From positions 1-12,214 of the forward strand of contig JAPULD010000222.1 of assembly GCA_027295365.1 (NCBI GenBank): a DNA stretch of 12,214 bases, in the 5' to 3' direction. A program made the translations under genes and the position numbers. The notes beneath the pieces were generated by a model. That model saw nothing but the letters and a program-made list of their open reading frames with translations, did no database searches and was not told where the DNA came from. Source of the DNA: Planctomycetota bacterium (lineage in GTDB: Bacteria > Planctomycetota > Phycisphaerae > Phycisphaerales > SM1A02). Below, piece by piece: positions 4,864-11,726 of this stretch (positions are counted from its first letter, which is position 1; every line of letters starts with the position of its first letter).

Positions 4864-6582
4864 CTTTGTCGGGGATGATGAATCGGGACGCCATGGGCGA
4901 TGCCGCGGCCGGTCACCGGTTTGGTTCTTGAGTAAGCTCCAATTGGCCAGAATCAACAACAGGTCGAAGAAATCGACGACGTCGTCGTCGTTGAGATACG
5001 TGGCGCATCGGAAACAGTCTCCCCAGGCGGCAAGCAGATCGAGCAAATCGATCACATCGGTGACCCCGTCTCCCGTGACGTCTCCCGGAACCGCCTGACC
5101 ACTGTTGATCAGGATCTGAATCGTGTCCGCGATTTCATCGATCAACGCAAGATCGAGATCGCCATCGTTGTCCATGTCGAATGGCAACGAACAAGAGGCG
5201 TTGGCGCTGGCCAGGAATTCCTCATTGAGCGTAAAATTCCCCAAGCCGTCATTCTCGAACAGAAACCAGTCGCCATTGAAACTGGAGGTGATCCAATCCA
5301 GATCGCCATCGCCATCAAGATCACACAGATCCGTGGCCAACGGGATCGGATCGGTGGGGTAAGGGGTTGCCGAAGCCAATTGACCCGTTCCACTGCCCAA
5401 TAAAATCGTGCCGTGATCATTAATGAAATCGAAGATATTGACGCCAGCCACGTCTTCGTGACCATCGTCGTTGACGTCACCCAACATGAGCATCCACATG
5501 CTCCCCCCCGCGGATTGTGACGACACAAGACTGAATGTCCCATTGCCCAAACCGGCCAGCACAAGAACTTCCTGGCTGGTGTAAGTGCCAACCACCAGAT
5601 CCATTATCCCATCCTCGTTCATATCCCCGGCGGCAATCGATCGCTCCCCGTTGGCTCCCCCTTCAAAGAATGTGGGTGAACTGAAAACGCCTTGTCCATT
5701 GTTGAACAGGATGGAAAGATTGTTGTTCGAGAAATTCGTATTCACAATATCGATATCACCATCGCCGTCTGCATCGAGTACGGCAATGCCACGAGGTTGT
5801 GCCCCGACCGTTATTTCCTGTTGGGGGGCAAAAGTACCATCCCCCTGGCCCAACAGAATCGAGATGGTTCCCACGGCAATGTTCGCCACGCAAAGATCGA
5901 CATTGCCATCGCGATTGAAATCACTCGGTTCCGACGGACTCGCCTGAAGATTGACACGATTGGTGGGTTGAAGAAAATCCCCGAACGAACCAACGCCGTC
6001 AGCCGCATTGAGAAACACCCGAACGTCGGCGGTGTCCTCGTTCACCGTGGTGATGTCGAGCCAGCCATCGTTGTTCAAATCCGAAGCAATGCCCCCATAA
6101 GGGCGGCTCGATTCCACTAGATTCGCGTTGGTATCGAGCACCGCCGTTTGAACAAATTGCATCAAGGAAGGTCGAGCCCTTGTCCAGAATTGAAAGCTGT
6201 AACCACTCAATCTGAACAGATCACCTTGTGAGCCGCGCAGGTCATGGGAAAGGATAACCATGACCTGTTCACCGGCTGAAAAATTATCCGTCGGATTAAG
6301 CACGACGGTCGAATCACCATCTCGAAATTCGAAATCACCTTCGACCGGCCCACTCCATCGCCCAAAGGCCCAGAACGATTGAGGCGTGACGCTTGATCGA
6401 TCAACCGGTTGGTTGAAATGAATGACAATGTCCGCCTTCGTCGTGGCATGAAGCGTTCGAGGCGAAGGCTCAATGGAAACGACTCGAAGCGAGTCCAAAC
6501 CAGCCGAAACAGGACTCGGCTGGAGACAGACAAACCCGATCACGATGGACGCAACAATTGACATCACAATTTCTACCGGCAT
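4855..6582 (-). CDS. Exported beta-propeller protein: Ig-like domain, seven FG-GAP/VCBS repeats, dockerin-like tail
   Basis: This is a large secreted protein of 575 residues from the ATG at 6582; a TTG at 6624 would add 14. A signal peptide (hydrophobic M7 to L20, cleavage likely after V-S-A27) leads into an Ig-like domain of the Big_5/SbsA type (V-V-S-I-E-P-S-P to S-F-Q-F-W-T). Seven FG-GAP/VCBS calcium-loop motifs follow: D-L-N-N-D-G-W-L-D, D-F-N-R-D-G-N-V-D, D-A-D-G-D-G-D-I-D, D-M-N-E-D-G-I-M-D, D-V-N-D-D-G-H-E-D, D-L-D-G-D-G-D-L-D and D-M-D-N-D-G-D-L-D, as in a seven-bladed propeller. The tail has one good dockerin-like repeat (G-D-V-T-G-D-G-V-T-D to A-A-W-G-D-C) and a degenerate second one ending in N-W-S, then about 25 extra basic residues ending in three lysines. 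The role is probably extracellular adhesion or binding. No catalytic domain is seen. It lies 54 bp downstream of the nucleotide-sugar enzyme on the same strand. Confidence 0.9.
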   Translation of the reverse strand: MPVEIVMSIVASIVIGFVCLQPSPVSAGLDSLRVVSIEPSPRTLHATTKADIVIHFNQPVDRSSVTPQSFWAFGRWSGPVEGDFEFRDGDSTVVLNPTDNFSAGEQVMVILSHDLRGSQGDLFRLSGYSFQFWTRARPSLMQFVQTAVLDTNANLVESSRPYGGIASDLNNDGWLDITTVNEDTADVRVFLNAADGVGSFGDFLQPTNRVNLQASPSEPSDFNRDGNVDLCVANIAVGTISILLGQGDGTFAPQQEITVGAQPRGIAVLDADGDGDIDIVNTNFSNNNLSILFNNGQGVFSSPTFFEGGANGERSIAAGDMNEDGIMDLVVGTYTSQEVLVLAGLGNGTFSLVSSQSAGGSMWMLMLGDVNDDGHEDVAGVNIFDFINDHGTILLGSGTGQLASATPYPTDPIPLATDLCDLDGDGDLDWITSSFNGDWFLFENDGLGNFTLNEEFLASANASCSLPFDMDNDGDLDLALIDEIADTIQILINSGQAVPGDVTGDGVTDVIDLLDLLAAWGDCFRCATYLNDDDVVDFFDLLLILANWSLLKNQTGDRPRHRPWRPDSSSPTKKK

Positions 6583-6608
6583 CTCTGAATTGCGTTGATT
6601 TTCATAAA

Positions 6609-6621
6609 CTCGAAATTCGAG
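6609..6621. repeat. Near-perfect palindrome CTCGAA-A-TTCGAG
   Basis: CTCGAA (6609-6614) and TTCGAG (6616-6621) flank a single A in the 54-bp gap between the stop of the sugar-nucleotide enzyme and the ATG of the beta-propeller gene. The one-base centre is too tight for an RNA hairpin, so a protein-binding operator is the more likely reading if it is functional at all. Confidence 0.3.
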
Positions 6622-6636
6622 CAATTCACCCGACGA

Positions 6637-7608
6637 TCACAAATTGGGGGTCGGAGCCCTGAATTTGGAGAGATCCACGCTCTGGAACCATTCGATCGTC
6701 TTGGCCAAGCCTTCCTTGAGCTGGATGTGGGGCTCCCAATCGAGTTTCTCTCGGGCCAGCGTGATGTCGGGCTGTCGCTGCAAGGGATCGTCTTCGGGCA
6801 ATTCACGCACCTTGACTATTTTTGAGCTCGAACCAGTCAATTCGATGACGTGCTCCGCGAGTTCGCGGATGGTGAATTCACCCGGATTGCCCAGGTTGAC
6901 GGGGCCCGTGAATTCATCCGGGGCTCCCATCATTTTCAGAAATCCATCAATGAGATCATCGACGAAACAGAACGAACGCGTCTGCTGACCATCGCCGTAA
7001 ATGGTGATGTCCTTGTCCGCGAGGGCCTGGAGGATGAAATTGCTGACGACGCGCCCGTCATAGGGATGCATCCGGGGGCCATACGTGTTGAAGATCCGGA
7101 CCACGCGAATGTTGACGCCATTCTGCCGGTGGTAATCAAACATCAACGTCTCGGCGGCTCTTTTGCCTTCGTCATAACACGCCCTTGGACCGATGGGATT
7201 GACGTTGCCCCGGTAGGATTCAGGTTGGGGATGAACCGTGGGATCTCCATACACTTCGCTGGTCGAGGCATGAAGGACCTTGGCGTTGACGCGTTTGGTC
7301 AGGCCCAGGACGTTGATCGCCCCCAGCACCGAGGTTTTGATCGTCTTGATCGGGTTGTACTGGTAATGAGGTGGCGATGCGGGACACGCGAGGTTGTAGA
7401 CCTCATCGACCTCCAGAAAAATGGGATGCGTGACATCATGCCGGATCAGCTCGAAATTGTGGCAGTCGAGTAGGTGCTCGATATTCGATTTCTGGCTGGT
7501 GAAGAAATTGTCTAGACAGATGACATCCTGTCCCGCTCTAACGAGCCGGTCGCAGAGATGAGAGCCGAGGAATCCGGCTCCGCCAGTGACGAGAATGCGT
7601 TTGATCAT
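6637..7608 (-). CDS. UDP-glucuronate decarboxylase (UDP-xylose synthase)-like SDR enzyme
   Basis: This is a 323-residue cytoplasmic NAD-dependent extended short-chain dehydrogenase. The Rossmann motif is G9-G-A-G-F-L-G15. The catalytic residues are S115-T-S-E-V-Y and Y145-D-E-G-K149. Blocks typical of UDP-xylose synthases are A-C-P-A-S-P-P-H-Y-Q (74-83), N-P-I-G-P-R-A-C-Y-D-E-G-K-R, F-N-T-Y-G-P-R-M and T-R-S-F-C-F-V-D-D-L. Such enzymes oxidise UDP-glucuronate at C4, decarboxylate it and release UDP-xylose for polysaccharide or glycoprotein synthesis. The ATG at 7608 is chosen because M-I-K-R-I-L-V-T-G-G is the expected N-terminus; a GTG at 7671 would add 21 non-conserved residues. No clear ribosome-binding site is seen. 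It is divergent from anmK. No glycosyltransferase lies nearby, so its polymer is unknown. Confidence 0.93.
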   Translation of the reverse strand: MIKRILVTGGAGFLGSHLCDRLVRAGQDVICLDNFFTSQKSNIEHLLDCHNFELIRHDVTHPIFLEVDEVYNLACPASPPHYQYNPIKTIKTSVLGAINVLGLTKRVNAKVLHASTSEVYGDPTVHPQPESYRGNVNPIGPRACYDEGKRAAETLMFDYHRQNGVNIRVVRIFNTYGPRMHPYDGRVVSNFILQALADKDITIYGDGQQTRSFCFVDDLIDGFLKMMGAPDEFTGPVNLGNPGEFTIRELAEHVIELTGSSSKIVKVRELPEDDPLQRQPDITLAREKLDWEPHIQLKEGLAKTIEWFQSVDLSKFRAPTPNL

Positions 7609-7653
7609 GGGGATTGAGTCTCGGATCTCGGAACGTGATGGATCCACTGGGCG

Positions 7654-7665
7654 TCCGCCGGCGGA
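7654..7665. repeat. 12-bp perfect palindrome between the UDP-xylose synthase-like gene and anmK
   Basis: TCCGCCGGCGGA is its own reverse complement. It lies in the 144-bp gap between the chosen start codons of the two divergent genes, a typical place for a shared operator. GC-rich palindromes of this size also arise by chance. Confidence 0.3.
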
Positions 7666-7752
7666 ACTCACATCGACTTATTGAGACCCGAGGATAACGC
7701 ATCGACGGGCTTTTCGCTTGTCAGGGACGCCTCAAGTGCCCACCATACGTCA

Positions 7753-8931
7753 ATGACGTTCCCGAATCCTCAAACTCGACTGGCCCTTGGGGTCATGACC
7801 GGCACCAGCCTCGATGGGCTCGATGCGGCTCTCGTCAGTCTCGAAGGAGCAGGCTTGGATCTTCGTGCCAAACTCGTGAGAGGAAAATCCGCCTCGTTGG
7901 GCGACTTGGCGGGACCGCTCCGCAATGCAGCCCAGCAACGTCCCATGACCTCTGGAGAATTCGCCAGGCTTGCGTTCGAATTTGGTGAGCTCCACGCCAA
8001 GGTCATTGGAGACATGATCGCTCCCAATGAATATCTGGACCTCATCGTGGTGCATGGCCAGACGGTTTTTCACGAGCCGCCTTATTCATGGCAACTCATC
8101 AACCCGGCTCCGATCCAACATCGATTCAAATGCCAGGTGATCACCGATTTGCGTCAAGCTGATCTCGCCGCGGGTGGCCAGGGTGCGCCGATCACTCCCC
8201 TTTCGGATTGGGTCATGTTCAGGAGCTCCGACGCGGCCCGGGCGATCATCAACCTGGGCGGCTTCTGCAATATCACGTTCCTGCCCCGGACTGAGCAACG
8301 TGACACGTCGTCTCCGACGAAGGCCCCTCCCGAACTCCAGCAGGTCCAGGGCTTCGACCTCTGTCCCTGCAACCAGCTTCTCGACGCGATCGCCCGAGAG
8401 GCGTTCGGCTATGCCTACGACGAACAAGGTCGTCGCGCTAGTGTCGGACGAGCGCATGATTCACTGGTTAAGTCATTGCTTGCGCTGTTCGAATCGCTGC
8501 AATCTCAACAGCGATCGCTGGGAACGGGCGATGAGGCCATGGCTTGGGTTGATTCGAACCTGAACGCGGTTCCGCCGGCCGATCTTGCCGCCAGTGCGTG
8601 CTCTGGAATCGGCAAGGCGATCACCGAGTCGATCCAGGCGTTCGGTCTCGTCCACTTTCCCATCGAGGAGATCATTCTCGCCGGGGGCGGCACGCACAAC
8701 GCCACCCTGGTCAAGGCCATCCGAGCGCAGGCCAACGTGAAAGTCGATCTCAGTGACGACTCTGATATCCCGGTCGATTGCCGCGAAGCCATGGCCATGG
8801 CGATCCTGGGCGCGATGAAGCTCGATGGCGTTCCGATCACGCTGCCCCAGGTGACGGGGCGAACTGATCGTTCCGAACGCAACATCACTTTATCACTTCC
8901 GAACAAGCCGACCAATCAATCGATCCCCTGA
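7753..8931 (+). CDS. anmK: Anhydro-N-acetylmuramic acid kinase
   Basis: AnmK opens the 1,6-anhydro ring of anhydro-MurNAc and phosphorylates it with ATP to MurNAc-6-phosphate, a cytoplasmic step of peptidoglycan recycling. From ATG 7753 the protein has 392 residues, slightly longer than the usual 360-370. Family blocks are M15-T-G-T-S-L-D-G-L-D-A-A-L, H101-G-Q-T, D-L-R-Q-A-D-L-A-A-G-G-Q-G-A-P (132-146), N-L-G-G-F-C-N-I-T, G311-G-G-T-H-N and R-E-A-M-A-M-A-I-L-G. The motif usually written G-F-D-T-G-P-G-N reads G200-F-D-L-C-P-C-N207: the Asp is kept but the Thr-Gly and second Gly are replaced. The extra length lies before this motif (178-197) and at the C-terminus. Start choice: 7753 gives the expected short lead before A-L-G-V-M-T-G-T-S; a TTG at 7681 is possible. 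Its 3' end overlaps the convergent DoxX-like gene by 39 bp. Confidence 0.93.
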   Translation: MTFPNPQTRLALGVMTGTSLDGLDAALVSLEGAGLDLRAKLVRGKSASLGDLAGPLRNAAQQRPMTSGEFARLAFEFGELHAKVIGDMIAPNEYLDLIVVHGQTVFHEPPYSWQLINPAPIQHRFKCQVITDLRQADLAAGGQGAPITPLSDWVMFRSSDAARAIINLGGFCNITFLPRTEQRDTSSPTKAPPELQQVQGFDLCPCNQLLDAIAREAFGYAYDEQGRRASVGRAHDSLVKSLLALFESLQSQQRSLGTGDEAMAWVDSNLNAVPPADLAASACSGIGKAITESIQAFGLVHFPIEEIILAGGGTHNATLVKAIRAQANVKVDLSDDSDIPVDCREAMAMAILGAMKLDGVPITLPQVTGRTDRSERNITLSLPNKPTNQSIP

Positions 8932-9348
8932 CAACACATCGCGCTCCATCGGCACCACCAACAGAAAAATCAGCAATACAAGCCTCGGGAAGATGTGGCT
9001 CGTGGTGTCAAAAAGCGGTTCCAGCAGCAGGTGGCCATAGGTGACGATGACGAGGATCGCCGCCAGGGTGAGGTACGACGCCTTGCGAAACAGGCCGAGA
9101 CATACCAAAGCTCCCGCCAGCAGCTCCACCACCGGGATCGTCACCCCGATGGGCCAGAGCATCCACTCGGGAATCCAGGTGGGCTCCTCTCCCCTGAACT
9201 GACCGATGAAAAACCGCTCGGCGTGACCCCTTGGCGTCATGGTGAAGCACTTGTACCACCCCGCCATGAAGAAGATGAGCCCCAGCACCCATCGCACCGT
9301 GAACGTCGCCCACATCATCCCCCAACGATTCTCATCCGAGTTCGGCAT
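8893..9348 (-). CDS. DoxX-like four-helix membrane protein
   Basis: This is a 151-residue integral membrane protein with four hydrophobic segments, at about 13-33, 65-87, 91-110 and 120-134. The arrangement (F-T-V-R-W-V-L-G-L-I-F-F-M-A-G-W-Y-K in helix 1 and a Glu in helix 2, P-V-V-E-L-L-A-G) is that of the DoxX/DoxD-like family. Family members are linked to membrane redox processes, but this function is not certain for any given member. The ATG at 9348 is chosen because AAAGGGA lies 6 bases upstream; the frame could start earlier at 9381 or 9489, but those would overlap the upstream gene or lack a ribosome-binding site. It is the last gene of the lipoprotein/sigma/anti-sigma operon, 43 bp after the previous stop. 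Its last 39 bp overlap the end of anmK on the other strand. Confidence 0.85.
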   Translation of the reverse strand: MPNSDENRWGMMWATFTVRWVLGLIFFMAGWYKCFTMTPRGHAERFFIGQFRGEEPTWIPEWMLWPIGVTIPVVELLAGALVCLGLFRKASYLTLAAILVIVTYGHLLLEPLFDTTSHIFPRLVLLIFLLVVPMERDVLSGDRLIGRLVRK

Positions 9349-9391
9349 CGAATTCCCTTTCGATGGTGATCCCGATGTCATCGGCCGGACG

Positions 9392-9910
9392 TCATTCTTT
9401 GGTGCTGTTTTTCCTCGTCGCCCGGGCATAGGCGATGAGCGAGCGGCTGAGACCGCTTCGCCTGCCATCGGCGAGGAATTCCGTGGCATACCGGGTACCG
9501 AACGATTCGTCGGATTGGATTCGAGGTGTGTCCGAAGGGCCGGTTTCCTCCCCGACTCGTTCCGTTGGTGAAGGCGCTCCCGGATTCGCCCCCGGATTCA
9601 CGCCCTGATCCAGGCCTCGCACGATGTACCCGATGAAAAACGCCAGCGTGATCATCGCGGCCAGGCGAACAAAGTGGCCCTTACCCCACTGAAGCGAGCT
9701 TGGCTTTGAATCATTTGTAGCTTTAGTCTCTGGTTCCAGAGCGTGCATCGCTTTCAGAGCCTTTGCAAGCTCGTGAACCTCCGACGCAAGATCGGGATGC
9801 TCTTTAAGACTGAGCTCGAAACGAACTACCTGATCGGGCGGCAATTCACCCCCAAGATAGTCCGCCATGGCATCATTCAGTTCCTGTCGATTCATGTGAT
9901 CAGTGTTCAT
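9392..9910 (-). CDS. Putative single-pass anti-sigma factor lacking zinc ligands
   Basis: This is a 172-residue protein placed directly after the sigma factor gene (21 bp apart, AAAGGA 8 bases before the ATG). The N-terminal about 55 residues (L-N-D-A-M-A-D-Y-L-G-G-E-L-P-P and E-H-P-D-L-A-S-E-V-H-E-L) match the look of cytoplasmic anti-sigma domains in which a short helix is followed by D-Y-L-x-G-E-L. The H-x3-C-x2-C zinc motif is absent; the protein contains no Cys at all. One transmembrane segment (about 80-98, F-V-R-L-A-A-M-I-T-L-A-F-F-I-G-Y) is followed by a Gly/Pro/Asn-rich linker and a polar C-terminal domain of about 60 residues with no recognised fold, predicted to be periplasmic. The likely role is to hold the neighbouring sigma factor at the membrane until a signal arrives. 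This is inferred from position, topology and N-terminal resemblance. Confidence 0.7.
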   Translation of the reverse strand: MNTDHMNRQELNDAMADYLGGELPPDQVVRFELSLKEHPDLASEVHELAKALKAMHALEPETKATNDSKPSSLQWGKGHFVRLAAMITLAFFIGYIVRGLDQGVNPGANPGAPSPTERVGEETGPSDTPRIQSDESFGTRYATEFLADGRRSGLSRSLIAYARATRKNSTKE

Positions 9911-9931
9911 AATGTTTCCTTTTTCCCCCGA

Positions 9932-10444
9932 TCAAGCATCACCCTCGACCAGCCAATCCTGTGAAATCTTTTCGCGCACCACTCGCAGAGCCCTCAGGTA
10001 ATGCGTCTTGGCGGTCGGAATGGCGATGTCCAATTCCTCACCGATCGCCGCGAACGTCATCCCGTCATACACCTTGGCGATGAGCACGGCCCGCTGCTGC
10101 TCGCTGAGTTGCTCCATCGCGTGTGCGATCTCATGCCTCAATGCCTGCCGATCGGTATAATTCTCAGGTTGATTCTCAATTCGATCCGGCTCGTGCGATG
10201 AAGACACCCGATGCTTCTTCGACCTGAGCAGATCGATCGCGCGGTTGGTCGTGACGGTCCGGAGCCATGCCCTGGCATTGACCGGGGGCACGATCTGCAT
10301 TTTCTCAATCCACTTCAGGAACACATCCTGGGTCACATCCAGCGTATCGTGATGGTTGCCAAGCACACGAAACGCCCAGCGATACACCTCACGACGGTGT
10401 CGCTGGAATATCGCCAGGGCGTCAGATTCGAGGGAGGTATTCAT
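9932..10444 (-). CDS. ECF-type RNA polymerase sigma factor
   Basis: This is a 170-residue sigma-70-family factor with only regions 2 and 4, as in ECF factors. Region 2 (about 9-75) has F-Q-R-H-R-R-E-V-Y-R-W-A, then D-V-T-Q-D-V-F-L-K-W (the core-binding helix) and A-W-L-R-T-V-T-T-N-R-A-I-D-L-L-R. Region 4 (about 105-160) has L-S-E-Q-Q-R-A-V-L, the helix-turn-helix M-T-F-A-A-I-G-E-E-L-D-I-A-I-P-T-A-K-T-H and R-A-L-R-V-V-R-E-K. It should direct polymerase to a small regulon, probably including its own operon. I chose ATG 10444, which has a weak GAG 8 bases upstream. A TTG at 10483 would overlap the upstream stop as TTGA and allow translational coupling, adding 13 residues. It lies between the lipoprotein and anti-sigma genes on the same strand. 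Confidence 0.92.
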   Translation of the reverse strand: MNTSLESDALAIFQRHRREVYRWAFRVLGNHHDTLDVTQDVFLKWIEKMQIVPPVNARAWLRTVTTNRAIDLLRSKKHRVSSSHEPDRIENQPENYTDRQALRHEIAHAMEQLSEQQRAVLIAKVYDGMTFAAIGEELDIAIPTAKTHYLRALRVVREKISQDWLVEGDA

Positions 10445-10479
10445 GACGTCACTCGACCAGGGAGTACATCCATTATCTC

Positions 10480-11544
10480 TCAACGAACGCGGGATGTCAC
10501 CATCAGCGTCACTTCGCGATCCCGGAACTGATCGCCACTCAATTCCCAGGTCACTTCGTTCCCGTCGAGATCATCTGCGTTGTGGGCGACGATCTCCCCC
10601 GGCATCGCCACGGTGATCATGAACACGTCGTCGGCCAGCTCCTCGGTGATGCGGTAGTACTCCCGATGCCACTCCAGACGCGTAAAGAACGCGCGAACTT
10701 CCGAGCCACCGAGCCTCCCCCGCCCCAACAGGGCCATTTCAAGAGCATTGGTGGTTCGTTGCTCATACTCCCTGACTTCATCCTCCAGCATCCGCTCTCG
10801 CATCTCGTCATCAGGCTGAGCCAGGAGTTGGGCGATGCGATCGAAATCGATCAATGCCGCCTGCTCGCGGAGCGTCTGTCTGGCGATGAGGAACACATCT
10901 TGCGGGGCCTTCGGGACTGCATCATGCAGGGCACGTTGCGTAAAATGCTCAAGCTTGATCGTCTCGAATTCCGTGAGGGCCTTGATCATTTCCATCTCCC
11001 TCTGCTGCTCGGATTGAGCGATCACTGGTTCCAGTGTTTGCATCGCAAATTCGCGGGCTGAATCGAACTCCTCCTCATCTTCCTGAAACCGCGCCTCGAT
11101 CTCCTCTCGAATTTTCCCGATGTAGGCCCACTCTCGAGGCAGGTAGGTTCGCTTGAAGTGGTAATACAATCCATCGCGTCTCCGCTCAATGAGTAGCTGC
11201 GTCGGAAATCGGGTCGATGTTCCCGGGAATGGATCCTTGTCGATTTCATAATGCGATGGCAATTCGAGATCAGGCGGGAAGATCGCCTCGGCCTTGAGCG
11301 TGAAGGATTCGGTTCCATCGTCTTCACGCCTGGAATCATCCAGCGCCAGCCAGCCCGCCTCGAGACGTGGCCAGGCATCACCCATGTACATCTCGTCCCA
11401 GGAATTCGAGGTGTGCTCGACCTCGATCTTGACGCTTCCGTCCTCACGGATGGTCAGATGCTCCTTGCGTTCAATGCATCCAGTGAGGAAGATCAAGCCA
11501 AGAGCGGTGATGCCAAGACACATGTTTTTTTTCAAGAAAGTCAT
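10480..11544 (-). CDS. Lipoprotein with LppM-like features, first gene of the ECF sigma operon
   Basis: This is a 354-residue exported lipoprotein. The N-terminus is basic then hydrophobic, with lipobox L20-T-G-C23, so C23 should be lipidated. The mature start (L-T-I-R-E-D-G-S-V-K-I-E-V) and the end (A-H-N-A-D-D-L-D-G-N-E-V-T-W-E-L) resemble LppM-type lipoproteins, in which a beta-rich domain closes with a G-x-x-V-x-W strand. Between them lies an acidic, strongly helical middle (about 140-280; E-E-I-E-A-R-F-Q-E-D-E-E-E-F) that may form a coiled coil and looks inserted into the beta domain. There is no catalytic motif. The ATG at 11544 has GGGAG 8 bases upstream. It precedes the sigma factor with an overlap or a 35-bp gap, depending on the sigma start. 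By position it could be the envelope sensor or a main target of the sigma system. The exact role is unknown. Confidence 0.8.
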   Translation of the reverse strand: MTFLKKNMCLGITALGLIFLTGCIERKEHLTIREDGSVKIEVEHTSNSWDEMYMGDAWPRLEAGWLALDDSRREDDGTESFTLKAEAIFPPDLELPSHYEIDKDPFPGTSTRFPTQLLIERRRDGLYYHFKRTYLPREWAYIGKIREEIEARFQEDEEEFDSAREFAMQTLEPVIAQSEQQREMEMIKALTEFETIKLEHFTQRALHDAVPKAPQDVFLIARQTLREQAALIDFDRIAQLLAQPDDEMRERMLEDEVREYEQRTTNALEMALLGRGRLGGSEVRAFFTRLEWHREYYRITEELADDVFMITVAMPGEIVAHNADDLDGNEVTWELSGDQFRDREVTLMVTSRVR

Positions 11545-11591
11545 GATGAGGCTCCCATAATGTGAAATTCACTTCAGGGACGATTCAATCC

Positions 11592-11621
11592 TTGATCTGG
11601 ATGACATGACATCTCGATAAT
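11592..11621 (+). promoter_or_regulatory. Putative promoter for the PepSY protein gene
   Basis: TTGATC (11592-11597) and GATAAT (11616-11621) are separated by 18 bp in the 182-bp gap between the divergent lipoprotein and PepSY genes. A start near 11628 would give a leader of about 100 nt. I see no equally good minus-strand promoter for the sigma operon here. That would fit an operon read by its own ECF factor, whose motif I cannot predict. Confidence 0.35.
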
Positions 11622-11726
11622 TGTTTCAACTCCTGATTTTTCAGGCCTCTTGATGCCCCGAACCGTCTTGCTACCATTTTTCACCCCAGCATCGACCCAT
11701 TGGCCCGGCCCCAGCCGGAGGAATGT

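Noticed and set aside
6850..7473. 207-codon plus-strand ORF opposite the UDP-xylose synthase-like gene
   Set aside because: It sits wholly inside a gene with clear catalytic motifs and has no recognisable features of its own.
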